DNA from: an uncultured Saprospiraceae bacterium
GTDB lineage: Bacteria > Bacteroidota > Bacteroidia > Chitinophagales > Saprospiraceae
NCBI GenBank assembly: GCA_937924805.1
Contig: CALDTZ010000053.1
Span: 1-64,000, forward strand
DNA length: 64,000 nucleotides
Direction: 5' to 3'
Position 1 is the stretch's first letter. Each line of letters opens with the position of its first letter. Made by a program: the position numbers and the translations under genes. Shown in pieces: positions 54,101 through 62,900 of the stretch. The notes below the pieces were generated by a model. That model ran no database searches and was not told where the DNA came from. It saw only the letters and a program-made list of their open reading frames with translations.

Positions 54101-57100
54101 AGTGCTGTCTGACCAGAATTGCTACTTAAAATCAAAGTAGGAATAGAAGGACCATCTACAAAACGCCAACTTGCTTGTCCTTGACTTGTAGGCTTACTTC
54201 CTTGTAGCTTGACTTCTGATAACGTGCAAAAAGATTGGTCTTCATCCGCAATCGTAGCCCCTATAATGGTAATATTCATTGAATCAATCTCGAAGCATGA
54301 AGCATTTATAGTTGTATCCGCATAGACCGTCCAAACGGCTAAATAATCACCTGCTCTTGGAAAATGTACCGTTGTTTTTGGATCTGATAAATCTTCAATA
54401 TCAGGGTAGAAATTATCGTTTGTCGGAATAGAGGTTTGTCCTTCCACGGGAACGATCGTCCAAAATCCACCATTTTCTGTTGTATTACCATCCATAGTGT
54501 AACTGTACTCATCACATAACACAACATCATCACCAGCATTAGCAGGAGATGAAGGAGCCGTAACATAAAACGTAACCGTTAATGGGTCTCTACATCCAAC
54601 AGCTAACCCATCATACATATAAAATTGATATACACCAGCACTAGGTATATCTACGGTTAATGCGGAGTCACCTCTTTCCGATAAAAATTGGACTCCTGCT
54701 GGACCATTATAATTTTCAATATCCCACAAATATGACTCTTGATATCTAAATCCTTGATCTAAATCTGGATCAAAAGTAAACACCCCCCCATTCGCACAAA
54801 AATCAACATTCATAGACGTTGACCAACCTATTTTTGAACGGTAATTTATACACATTGTATCACGCTGGTCTAAACATTCTTCAGATTCTACCAGCCATTC
54901 CAAACAAACCGTTTTACTTAAACCTGTTTCCAGATTATTAAGTCTAATATTTGTTTTCGGATCATTTATATCATAAATAAAAACATCTAAGTGTGAAGGG
55001 CTAAAATCAACTATATTCCACGTTCCTGTTGTATTTGGAAGTAATGCTGATGCATCAAGTGCCATAATATTTGGATCACTTTGGTTACTTAATTCATCAC
55101 AAAAATCAGGCCCAGCATTGGAATTTGAACCTTGGATATCATTGGTTGTAATAATCGTTTCAACCGAATCTTTTCCACAACCATTGGTTACCAAATATTT
55201 AATAGTATAAGCTGTTGTTTCTTCCATCCCACTGATTACAATGCATTCTCCATTTGCATTTGATAACGTTATATTCTCATCCGGTGAAATCTCCCACGAT
55301 GAAAGTCCAAAATCAGGTGAATTGAAAGCACAAATTGTAATATCTTGACCATAGCAAGTTATTTGAGCAGGACCTAAGTCAAGGCCCGAAGGTGGTTCAA
55401 CAGCCACAACAACAGACACTTCATCTCTTATGAATCCGCATGCTGCATTCCCTATTTCCCAAGCAAATATATAATTACCAATGCCTAAATCAGATACCAT
55501 TACTTCTGTTGAGTTAATATTTGACATCGTAGGATTTGAAGGTCCTGAAACAAATACCCATTGCCCTACCAAACCATTTTCGTTAGGAACATTTGGGTTG
55601 TTTCCCGAAAGTGTTGCAAAATTTTGACTACAAGGAAGTATTATATCAGTTCCAGCGTTGGAAGCAGTAGGTGCACCTTGAACATTTACAATGTAGGGCA
55701 AAGTAAAAATACAATCCGCAAAAACATCATACCTATTTACAATAAATTGATGAATATTGAACTGGTGAATTCCAATTGGAAAATGTACATCTGTAACCAA
55801 ATTAATGATTGTTCCAGTTGGTAATGCTGTAGAATTGACAACTTCAAGAACTGCACCAGTGCTGGTAAAACAGCCATCTCTACAAAGCTCAGGAGCAAAA
55901 TTTGAAACCAAATAAGGATCCCCATTTGTTGTACAGTAATAATCTGTTTTGGGTTCACAATTAATTTGAGCTACCGCAAATTGAAATTGTAAGACTACTA
56001 CACATCCTGGCGATAAATGGCATGAATAAATAGCCTGTAACGCACATCCATCACAAATACCCTCAGTCGGTATGACTGCTATAGACTCCCTATCATTTGG
56101 AACCGTATAGGCTGGACACTCCCCTTGTTGGTCTACCCACAACCATTCTATATTATCAAGTGGATGCAAATTGGGATTAAATCCATAATCTTTTAAATCT
56201 ATAATCCATTGATCCAATGTACCAGTACAATCAGCTATATAATGAATATTTGTTGATAAATCTTGACACCCTTCATCGAGTCCAGATGAAACGTAAAGAG
56301 TAAATGTGTCAATGTCTGTTGGCTTATTGCACGGTTCACCATATTCAAATTGCAATTCGAAGGTATAGGTGCCATTTTCTAAATCCGTAAAACAAACATC
56401 TTTACCATTGCTAATCGTAGCATCTGAAGGCCCTGTTAATTGTGTCCATGTTTGAATAACACCAACTGGAGCAATTTGAAATTCTCCTGGACCTTTCATG
56501 GATGACGCAACGCCTAATTTACAAAAACTCTCTCCACAGATATATGCATCATCTCCAGCTAAAGCTGCTACATAATTCATAACCATAACCTCAACGGTAT
56601 CTCTTCGTTCACATGCACCTCTTTTAGAAATTAGCACAACTTTCGCATCATCACCTGGATTTAAACCTGTTACCCTCATATTGATACATTCATCATTAAA
56701 ATTAAAACGAGTACCACCTGAAAAATTTAGAGGTACCCAGCCATATTGAATGCTTGGGTCAGGGTTATCAATACAAATATCCCCTTCTTCACAAAATTGT
56801 AAACGCTCGGGTAAACCAGGGTTTGGTATAACTTCATTTAAAGTATATGTTATAAAATCAGTTGGGCTACCTGAACCATCAGGGCAAATTCCTTTTATCT
56901 GGAAAATGTAATCACCAGGTATGCTTACATTGCTAACAGAGGTCGTCAGTGCATTTGGTTCATTTATTACAACCTCACTACCATCCGGCTCTTGAACAAC
57001 ACTCCAAGAAATGGAAACATTTTGGCTAAGCGGGTCACTCGCACTTCCAAACAATTGCCATTCTGTGCCTTCATCTTCACACATTTGAAATTGAATACCT

Positions 57101-57195
57101 GCATTAATGGAACAAGTTTGTGCATTACTAATGGATGTTATTAATAGTATAATAACGGCTAGGATTAAACTTTTAAAGAAGTTGGGGTCTTTCAT
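51130..57195 (-). CDS. Giant T9SS type A surface protein with dockerin-like module (2,021 residues)
   Basis: Start taken at the ATG at 57193-57195, which opens a signal peptide (MKDPNFFKSLILAVIILLITSISNA-like; cut near NAQTC); the frame continues 17 codons upstream. The bulk (about 30-1300) is PKD/Ig-like modules with repeated Gly-Thr-Trp phrases. An SprB repeat (ITYQWSTGDNTPMVENVASG) and two GSYEQLIETADGCDSVLL-type adhesin repeats follow. Then a jelly-roll-like region with many Cys (about 1400-1600), a regulatory-like domain, the dockerin-like pair (about 1692-1745: STKDILLIQRHILG, AADVNNNQKIAASDISELRK), a cohesin-like sandwich and the type A sorting domain. Probably a surface adhesin or matrix protein. 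Confidence 0.88.
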   Translation of the reverse strand: MKDPNFFKSLILAVIILLITSISNAQTCSINAGIQFQMCEDEGTEWQLFGSASDPLSQNVSISWSVVQEPDGSEVVINEPNALTTSVSNVSIPGDYIFQIKGICPDGSGSPTDFITYTLNEVIPNPGLPERLQFCEEGDICIDNPDPSIQYGWVPLNFSGGTRFNFNDECINMRVTGLNPGDDAKVVLISKRGACERRDTVEVMVMNYVAALAGDDAYICGESFCKLGVASSMKGPGEFQIAPVGVIQTWTQLTGPSDATISNGKDVCFTDLENGTYTFELQFEYGEPCNKPTDIDTFTLYVSSGLDEGCQDLSTNIHYIADCTGTLDQWIIDLKDYGFNPNLHPLDNIEWLWVDQQGECPAYTVPNDRESIAVIPTEGICDGCALQAIYSCHLSPGCVVVLQFQFAVAQINCEPKTDYYCTTNGDPYLVSNFAPELCRDGCFTSTGAVLEVVNSTALPTGTIINLVTDVHFPIGIHQFNIHQFIVNRYDVFADCIFTLPYIVNVQGAPTASNAGTDIILPCSQNFATLSGNNPNVPNENGLVGQWVFVSGPSNPTMSNINSTEVMVSDLGIGNYIFAWEIGNAACGFIRDEVSVVVAVEPPSGLDLGPAQITCYGQDITICAFNSPDFGLSSWEISPDENITLSNANGECIVISGMEETTAYTIKYLVTNGCGKDSVETIITTNDIQGSNSNAGPDFCDELSNQSDPNIMALDASALLPNTTGTWNIVDFSPSHLDVFIYDINDPKTNIRLNNLETGLSKTVCLEWLVESEECLDQRDTMCINYRSKIGWSTSMNVDFCANGGVFTFDPDLDQGFRYQESYLWDIENYNGPAGVQFLSERGDSALTVDIPSAGVYQFYMYDGLAVGCRDPLTVTFYVTAPSSPANAGDDVVLCDEYSYTMDGNTTENGGFWTIVPVEGQTSIPTNDNFYPDIEDLSDPKTTVHFPRAGDYLAVWTVYADTTINASCFEIDSMNITIIGATIADEDQSFCTLSEVKLQGSKPTSQGQASWRFVDGPSIPTLILSSNSGQTALYDGFSVEGIYIFEYSIESEFCGVGTDTTYVHFLSPSPDAGPDIIACEESISIVGSEIESGYSSAWSILSGIGSLEGDLNSNVISIIELIQGDTVFVEYAWLSEDGCLGADTIQIIADYFNQVNGFAFDPSSCDANDGEILLSNVGIERTYVLNFIKDGINMGPTEITTDNSGIYSLNMLGAGVYTELTLTTANDCVSNPLSFELGDNCPTDCEGFSISCKIDKQLQCAGDTDAIISVSTEGNQGMITYQWSTGDNTPMVENVASGIYEVTVTDDVTDDCFLICEVIVEEPTIISTELEYDICEGAIITINNENYNASGSYEQLIETADGCDSVLLITINVNQGFSEDQNYTIFSGDTVVVNGVDYTLGGVYTQNLTSNNGCDSLINVFIEEVQSIVYFDLDECWAKISSDNFVYTEFTPEYPSVLPCAIVESSHIYRENPMTNVHSCTPGLEGTNAMCVGSLDACEYDKNSDKPVVFEMVITPNEGDRVSLHSLEFYQKSPENFEWILGADGPNNYPTKYGVRVLLDDQEVFFMDDLSASNEWTKETILLDGILVSQTSIVRVEMMGYCLIGIDSPVSAWDLENVNVFASCVQEDETKGIKGVISTPYEEFINQVKMTLEGPEGPSIKASNEFGKFGFVNQPNGFEYVLTPYKNDDPLNGVSTKDILLIQRHILGLDDFFEASQFIAADVNNNQKIAASDISELRKLILSIYDDFPNNTSWRFYNEEVILNINNPWYFDEFKLIPKEENSDDDINFKGIKIGDLDGSVISNRSNDNIRFTYKIAEDQETLQKKVTLYAKDFVDVFGLQMGIELNGATVLNIQSDRLSIEPHHYRIVDGKLLLSWNTIESISVTDDAALFTINLKQSDETQSVFELISGFNHEVYQGIELETLNIELESMSNVKENIEMQLSPNPFSEDMMIRFKLIEDQQIHIDIFDIDGQFITSKTKYVEKGVQYHLLKGNLFNHTGTYIIRLTTKQGIVTDRIIHIK

Positions 57196-57529
57196 CTTTA
57201 ATTGGTTTTTGGTTCTAGGTATAAAATTAATCATTAGTGAAAACAAATGACTTATCTGCCAATGTACTTCTTTGGAGCGCAGCTATTGGTTGAGTGAGTG
57301 ATTTTTAAATTTAAAAATTGACAAAAAAATGAAGATATAATCTTTGTTATAGATCCAAAAAACAGGATGTTAAAAGAAAAATAATTAAAGGAATTAGCCA
57401 TCTTTATTTTATCCTTAAATCTGCACTATACTAATCAAAATAGCCGTATTGAGAATACAGGCAATAATTTCTTGAAATAATTTTAACCCACATGGATCAA
57501 ATTAATCTATATTTAATAAAAAAAATCAA
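57196..57529. other. 334-base divergent intergenic region
   Basis: AT-rich spacer between the leftward giant gene and the rightward 245-residue gene. A modest stem, GCC-GTATT/AATAC-GGC with one bulged A (57443-57462), is present without a T-tract. A near-consensus TAATCTTTG (57338-57346; one base too many for TAnnTTTG) is also seen. No gene. Confidence 0.4.
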
Positions 57530-58267
57530 ATGAATAAACTTTTTAGCTTACTTATGTTTCTAACTTTTTTTGTTTCTGAAGGGATATCCCAAGTACAAAA
57601 AAGTGCATTAATTTCTGTGTATTCGAATAGAGAAATCTCGAAAGGAGATTTTGGTAATGGAATATCTGCTGCCGTCGAAGCGCTTGCAGACGATAGTGTT
57701 TTTGATTTAACTCAAATTACAGAAACCTTTTACAATAAACTTAAAAATGAGTTTATCCCAAAATTTGATTTTAGCGTTATTTATGGTGAAGAAGTGTGGG
57801 GTGTAGAAGGATATTCTAATTTATTAGAAGATAGTGGTACCATTTTTAAAATGGGCGATAATTCGATTAATAAGGTAGAAGAGTATCTGCCTATAATGGG
57901 TGCAGGATTGATAAAGAATAAAAAAGCCATAGAATTATCTTTTGACCTATATGAAGATGTAGATGCTGTGATGACAGCATTCCTAACTTTCGAACTAGAT
58001 AAAAAAGCAGAGCTTCTTGGTTTTGGAACAGCCAAAGTCAAAGCTAGATGTTATGTACGAATATTCAATTCTGAAGGAAAAAAGATATTCAAACTTAGTG
58101 AATCTGGAGATTCTGATGATAAATTCAAATTCGCTATGGGCGGATCATTGTTTGAAACTAGTGAAATACAAAACTTAGTCGAACAAGCAACTAAAAATTT
58201 ATTTAAAGAAATGGATAGTAGCTTTGGTAAGAAAATTGCTAAAATGAATAAAAAATTGAAAAAATAA
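57530..58267 (+). CDS. Exported protein of unknown function
   Basis: 245 residues with a signal peptide (MNKLFSLLMFLTFFVSEGISQ), a mixed alpha/beta body (KSALISVYSNREI, YLPIMGAGLIKNKKAIELSFDLY, KARCYVRIFNSEGKKIFKLSESG) and a Lys-rich C-terminus. Paired segments like SFDLYEDVDAVMTAF and KVKARCYVRIFN suggest a small beta-sheet domain seen in other secreted proteins, but no family was recognised. It is probably periplasmic. It stands alone on the plus strand and is ended by a hairpin terminator. Confidence 0.75.
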   Translation: MNKLFSLLMFLTFFVSEGISQVQKSALISVYSNREISKGDFGNGISAAVEALADDSVFDLTQITETFYNKLKNEFIPKFDFSVIYGEEVWGVEGYSNLLEDSGTIFKMGDNSINKVEEYLPIMGAGLIKNKKAIELSFDLYEDVDAVMTAFLTFELDKKAELLGFGTAKVKARCYVRIFNSEGKKIFKLSESGDSDDKFKFAMGGSLFETSEIQNLVEQATKNLFKEMDSSFGKKIAKMNKKLKK

Positions 58268-58303
58268 ATCAAGATCTGACAAACTCGAATTAGCATTAAG
58301 CTA

Positions 58304-58432
58304 ATGCCAAAAAATGATCTAGAAGAAATCATTGGTGGCGCAAATTCTGCAATCTCCATAATATTTCTCACTATTTTTAGAAAAAAAACTGTATCGAATG
58401 ACGATACAGTTTTTTTATTAAAATATTTGTGA
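58304..58432 (+). CDS. Possible micro-ORF with double-glycine leader-like motif (42 residues)
   Basis: A 42-codon frame starting MPKNDLEEIIGGANSAI. The LEEIIGG segment fits the L-x-x-I-x-GG core of double-glycine leaders cleaved by C39 peptidase transporters, and the following residues are hydrophobic (SIIFLTIF). Against it: no ABC/C39 transporter is nearby, there is no clear ribosome-binding site, and the last third of the frame reads straight through a terminator hairpin (58382-58416). It may be a remnant or chance. Listed so it can be tested. Confidence 0.2.
   Translation: MPKNDLEEIIGGANSAISIIFLTIFRKKTVSNDDTVFLLKYL
58382..58416. terminator. Bidirectional intrinsic terminator
   Basis: ACTGTATCG (58388-58396) pairs with CGATACAGT (58402-58410) around a 5-base loop, flanked by A and T tracts. 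It lies between the convergent 57530-58267 and 58453-59556 genes. Confidence 0.88.
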
Positions 58433-58452
58433 AAGCGTAACTTAACCGTTGG

Positions 58453-59556
58453 TTACTCACAACTTAATTTTATCATTGGCTCACTTTCTTTACTTTCGAA
58501 ATAATACGTATTGCCAAAACGAAAGGACCTTTCTATATTAAAATGTTCAAATGCTATATGTCTTTTAGTGGATAATGAATGAGAATATTTATCAATGATA
58601 ATATCTCGTTTACTTCCCACAATAACATATTGATCTCCTCGGTCAATTAGTGCTTGCCCTTTAAATACATTATCTTTTTTGTAAACCAAATTCGGCTCAT
58701 CTGTCAAGCTTATAGCATAGCTAAAACTAACAACAAATTCACTAGGAACTCCATTATTATCACAACAATCAGTTGGGTAGATCATAGGGTTATAATAATT
58801 CCCAACAACCATAATTTCATTTTCTGTCATAAGAAAACGATCGTTTGTTGGTTTGTCTTTTTTGAATTCATTTAAAGAAAATTCACTTATTAAAGTTGAC
58901 TTAGTAAACTTTATAATTGCCGCTTGAAACCTTTCATATTTTAATATTAAGCAGACATTTCCTTTTTTTGTTTCTACCAATCCGGATAGACTTGCATTTT
59001 CATGCTCCGTTTCTAGATTAAAATATTCAGAAATAGTATTAGAATCGACATCGTATTCATAAACGGTTGTTTCCACCGATTCTGAATCATCCTTCGTAAA
59101 TAGGAAAGTACCATCTTCCATTACTAACCAATCTTTTATAGAAATATCTATTACGTGTTCAATAGAATGGTCTTCTATTCCACGAAGAACACTCTTCGTA
59201 GAAGAATCTTTAATTCTATAAAGACCAACCTTATTACGAATGTAAACATCCTTGTTATAAGGTATAAATTTTGGTGAATCACAACCTTCTAAAGTACCAA
59301 GGTTTATTTGTTGACCTGTATTTATATCTTTTATATAAATACCATCTTGGCGCATGGAATATTCTTTATTTTCAAAAATAAGGAATTCACTATTGCACAA
59401 TCGTTTTGTTATTTCAAATTGCGATTCTTCACAATCCAAAATGGATTCTACTTGTAATTGATTTGGTAAATCCCTAGCGTTTTCTGGTTCTTCAACTTCT
59501 GATAATGAGCAAGAAAATAGGAAAAGTAATGGTGTTACTAATGTTATGTATTTCAT
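58453..59556 (-). CDS. Lipoprotein with beta-propeller-like repeats, unknown function
   Basis: 367 residues. The signal MKYITLVTPLLFLFSC gives a lipid-anchored Cys16. The body has recurring short strands with polar turns (EYSMRQDGIYIKDINTGQQI, DVYIRNKVGLYRIKDSST, DWLVMEDGTFLFTKDD, YVIVGSKRDIIIDKYS), like blades of a beta-propeller; several Cys (Cys41, the CCD near 260) may form disulfides. No named family was recognised. It stands alone, so the context says little. Confidence 0.75.
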   Translation of the reverse strand: MKYITLVTPLLFLFSCSLSEVEEPENARDLPNQLQVESILDCEESQFEITKRLCNSEFLIFENKEYSMRQDGIYIKDINTGQQINLGTLEGCDSPKFIPYNKDVYIRNKVGLYRIKDSSTKSVLRGIEDHSIEHVIDISIKDWLVMEDGTFLFTKDDSESVETTVYEYDVDSNTISEYFNLETEHENASLSGLVETKKGNVCLILKYERFQAAIIKFTKSTLISEFSLNEFKKDKPTNDRFLMTENEIMVVGNYYNPMIYPTDCCDNNGVPSEFVVSFSYAISLTDEPNLVYKKDNVFKGQALIDRGDQYVIVGSKRDIIIDKYSHSLSTKRHIAFEHFNIERSFRFGNTYYFESKESEPMIKLSCE

Positions 59557-59959
59557 AATTCAATTTTTATCAAAGAAAAACGTTTCTGCTATTTGATTTA
59601 TTAATCAATGGTAACCTTAGGACTCTATCGTTTACAAATGATAAAGTGGGGAAATGAGTTAAGAATTGCATTATTGAATGGATAGCAGATAAATACCAAT
59701 TGATTTTTGTTTTCTATCAAATGGTTAGCTAGCTGTACTTTATGAAAAAAATACGCTTTATTATAACAATGGCGAGTTCGCAATATTGAATAAAAAACAT
59801 CTTTAATAAATCATCATTTGGTAAAATGAAAAAGCCACAACTTTCGATGTGGCTTTTTTCTTATCTCTATTTCATTACTTTATAAAGTATAACTGGTATC
59901 CAAAAATTCGTATTGATTTCATATTAAGAGGCTACTACTTTCGAGAAAGCGTCTCTATT
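59557..59959. other. 403-base intergenic region
   Basis: AT-rich, no gene of either strand. It holds the promoter region of the leftward lipoprotein gene (no consensus box was certain), a 6-bp inverted repeat TTGATT/AATCAA around 59597-59612, and the terminator at 59829-59858. Confidence 0.5.
59829..59858. terminator. Intrinsic terminator after the right-edge adhesin gene
   Basis: AGCCACA (59833-59839) pairs with TGTGGCT (59848-59854) with flanking A and T tracts. It lies about 100 bases beyond the stop of the minus-strand giant gene and can act in both directions. Confidence 0.85.
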
Positions 59960-62900
59960 TTATCTAACCAACGTTACGTCTCCAGCACGTTTGAAAATGC
60001 CTATACCTGGAGCGTCAAATCTTAAGTAATAAACATACACTCCAGAAATGGCATTTTGTCCGTTGAATCGACCATCCCAACCATAGGTTGGATCATTAAC
60101 TGGAAAGTTTTCGTTGTAATAAACCATTTCACCCCACCTATCAAAAATATACATTTCTAAAACCTCTACACCCTCTATACCTGTTTGGGGGAAGAAAATT
60201 CCATTATCTCCATCTGCATCCGTTGAAATAACGTTAGGAATAAATATATCTACTTCTCCTTCAAGTAATATTCGAATCTCTGTAGTATCAATACATCCAT
60301 TTTCATCAATAAGGGTTACTAAGTAATCTTGATTTTCAAAAAGTTCATCAATCGTAATTTCTAAGCAATTTCCACAACCATTTTCTAGCATTGGCTCCCA
60401 AATAATCGTATCAATATCACCCAGCAAAACATTTGTTTCCAAAACAATGGTAGTTCCCGAACCATAGTTTATTTGAACGACAGGGTCTTCTGCTTGGACA
60501 AATATTTCTGAAGGATTTTCTAGTGTCAATGTTGTATCAAAACTACAACCTACAGCATCAAGTACTTGGATACTGTAACTACCCGCAGATAGATTTTCAA
60601 AATTTCCGGTATTGTTTTCTTGACCATTTACGAAATAGGTGAAAGGAGACACCCCACCGTTGTCAACCGTAAGTGATATTAATCCTGTATTCGCGTTGTA
60701 ACAATCTGGATCTAAATTTATGGCCATCAAACTGTTGGGTGGATTATTTGCTTCTACAAATAAAGAATCCATTGAACTACACCCATTTATTGTATTGGTA
60801 ACCTCGACAAAGTACCAACCCGGTTCACCTACTTCAGGCGTAATCGTCATTTCTCCTGATTCAATTAAGCCTTCGCTGGTTGTCCATAAAATATCAAAAT
60901 CAGTTAACATTCCATTTATAATTCCATTTAAAAACAAATCCGTTCCATCACAAGGGATGGCACTATTTTGTCCGGCATCAATATCAGGAAAAGAAACGAT
61001 AGAAATAACTTCAATAGAATCTCTATTGTTACAACTATTTTCTGTGTCTGTCGATTCAAAGAAATAAATACCTGGTTCATTGACAGTAAACGAATTTCCT
61101 ATAGCTCCTTCAATGGCATTACCATCTTCATCAAACCACTGGTAAATGATGGTTGATCCCCCTTGACTGTTTGTAGCATCAATAGTTACCGAGGTTACTA
61201 AACAACTTAAAGGTTCTGGATTTAAAATTTCAATAAGTGGGTATTCTTCCTGATTCTCTATAGAAATGGAAGCATCACCAACACATCCTGTTAAAGTATC
61301 AACAGCTGATAATACAATATCTCCAGCTTCAGTAATAATTATTGTAGGACCATTTTGCATAACACCATCTATAAACCATGTATAAACGATGTTAAGATCT
61401 TCCTCATAGCTTAAGACAATAGTATCAATTATACAATCAATGATATTATCTGGCTCTGCCAAAATAGTAGTGGAAATTTCATTAGTAAGATCTTCCACCA
61501 ATACCATTGATGTTTCAGTACAATTCAGAACTGCATCAAAGATGGATAAAGTATAGGTACCTGGAACAGTGGTAATGAACGGGTAATCCGTTGAGACTAG
61601 CACTCCATTTTCATCATACCATTCAACGGTATAATCAGAACCTATTGTTGAGTTTGATCCACCTAGTGTTGCAGAAAGATCTATACAATTAATATATCCA
61701 TCAATACCGGCATCTGCAACAGCAGTACAAGAACAATTCGGAGGGGATATCATAATTGTCGTATCACATAAAGAAGGTGTGAAGTATAGTTCCAATACAA
61801 TGCCTTCTGAAGTATCAATATTAGTGATTTGGTATTCCATGTTTCCTACATCATCAAGGGTTTGATTTTGTGCAACGATACTATCGGCATCCGTTGAAAA
61901 CCATAGTAAATAATTACCCATGTCTTCTGTACATTCAACATCTACAATAGTAAACATCGGAGCTGATTGGAGTGTTACCTCTGTGGTAGCTATTGCACTA
62001 CAATTTTGATTATTTGTTACTGTAACAGAATAAACTCCTGGTGTAGATATAGAAATACTTTGAGTGACCTCAGATGTATTCCATAAATAGGTATTGAATT
62101 CCTCGTTAGTAGATAACGTAATCGTTTCACCATTACACAAAGATGATGGTCCTTCGATAGTTACAACAGGATTAGGAATTTCTTCAATCGTAATTTCACC
62201 TACTCCAGAACAACCGCCAGCGTCTTCTACCGTCACATAATACGTATCTCCTTCTGTGACTGTTATAGATTCTGTCATCTCACCCGTACTCCATTCCCAT
62301 GAGATAAAACTTAGTGACGCTGCACTCAACTCAGAAGAAGATCCTTCACAAAAATCAGATCCACTAATTTGTGGCTGTAATGATTCTTCCTCAGAAACCA
62401 TCACGGATGCAGTCCCCATACAACCATTAATATCGGTTACAGTGACTGAGATTATACCTTCGACATCCGTTTCTATTGTCTGAGTCATATCACCTGTACT
62501 CCATTCCCATTCGACAAAAGCTTGGTCAGTCGTTCCGTCTGTAGCATCAAGAATACTTACTCCCCCTTCACAAAAAGCGGGAGAACCTAAAATCATGACT
62601 TCTACTTCTGGATATTCTGTGATCTGTATCGTATCTCTACCTTCACATCCATTAGCGTCTATAACCAAAACACTATATTGTCCAACAGTGGAAACATCTA
62701 AGGTTTCTGAAAAATCTCCCGTTGACCACTCATAAGTATCATAGGACTCATCTAGCGATAACGTTGTGACCAATCCAGAACAAAAAGAAGGTCCTCCTAA
62801 AATAGTTGGATCAGGATTGTTTTCAGTTGTTATTTCAATAGAAGCTATACTTTCACAACCATTAATATCGGTTGCCGTTACAGAATAAATCCCTGTTGTA

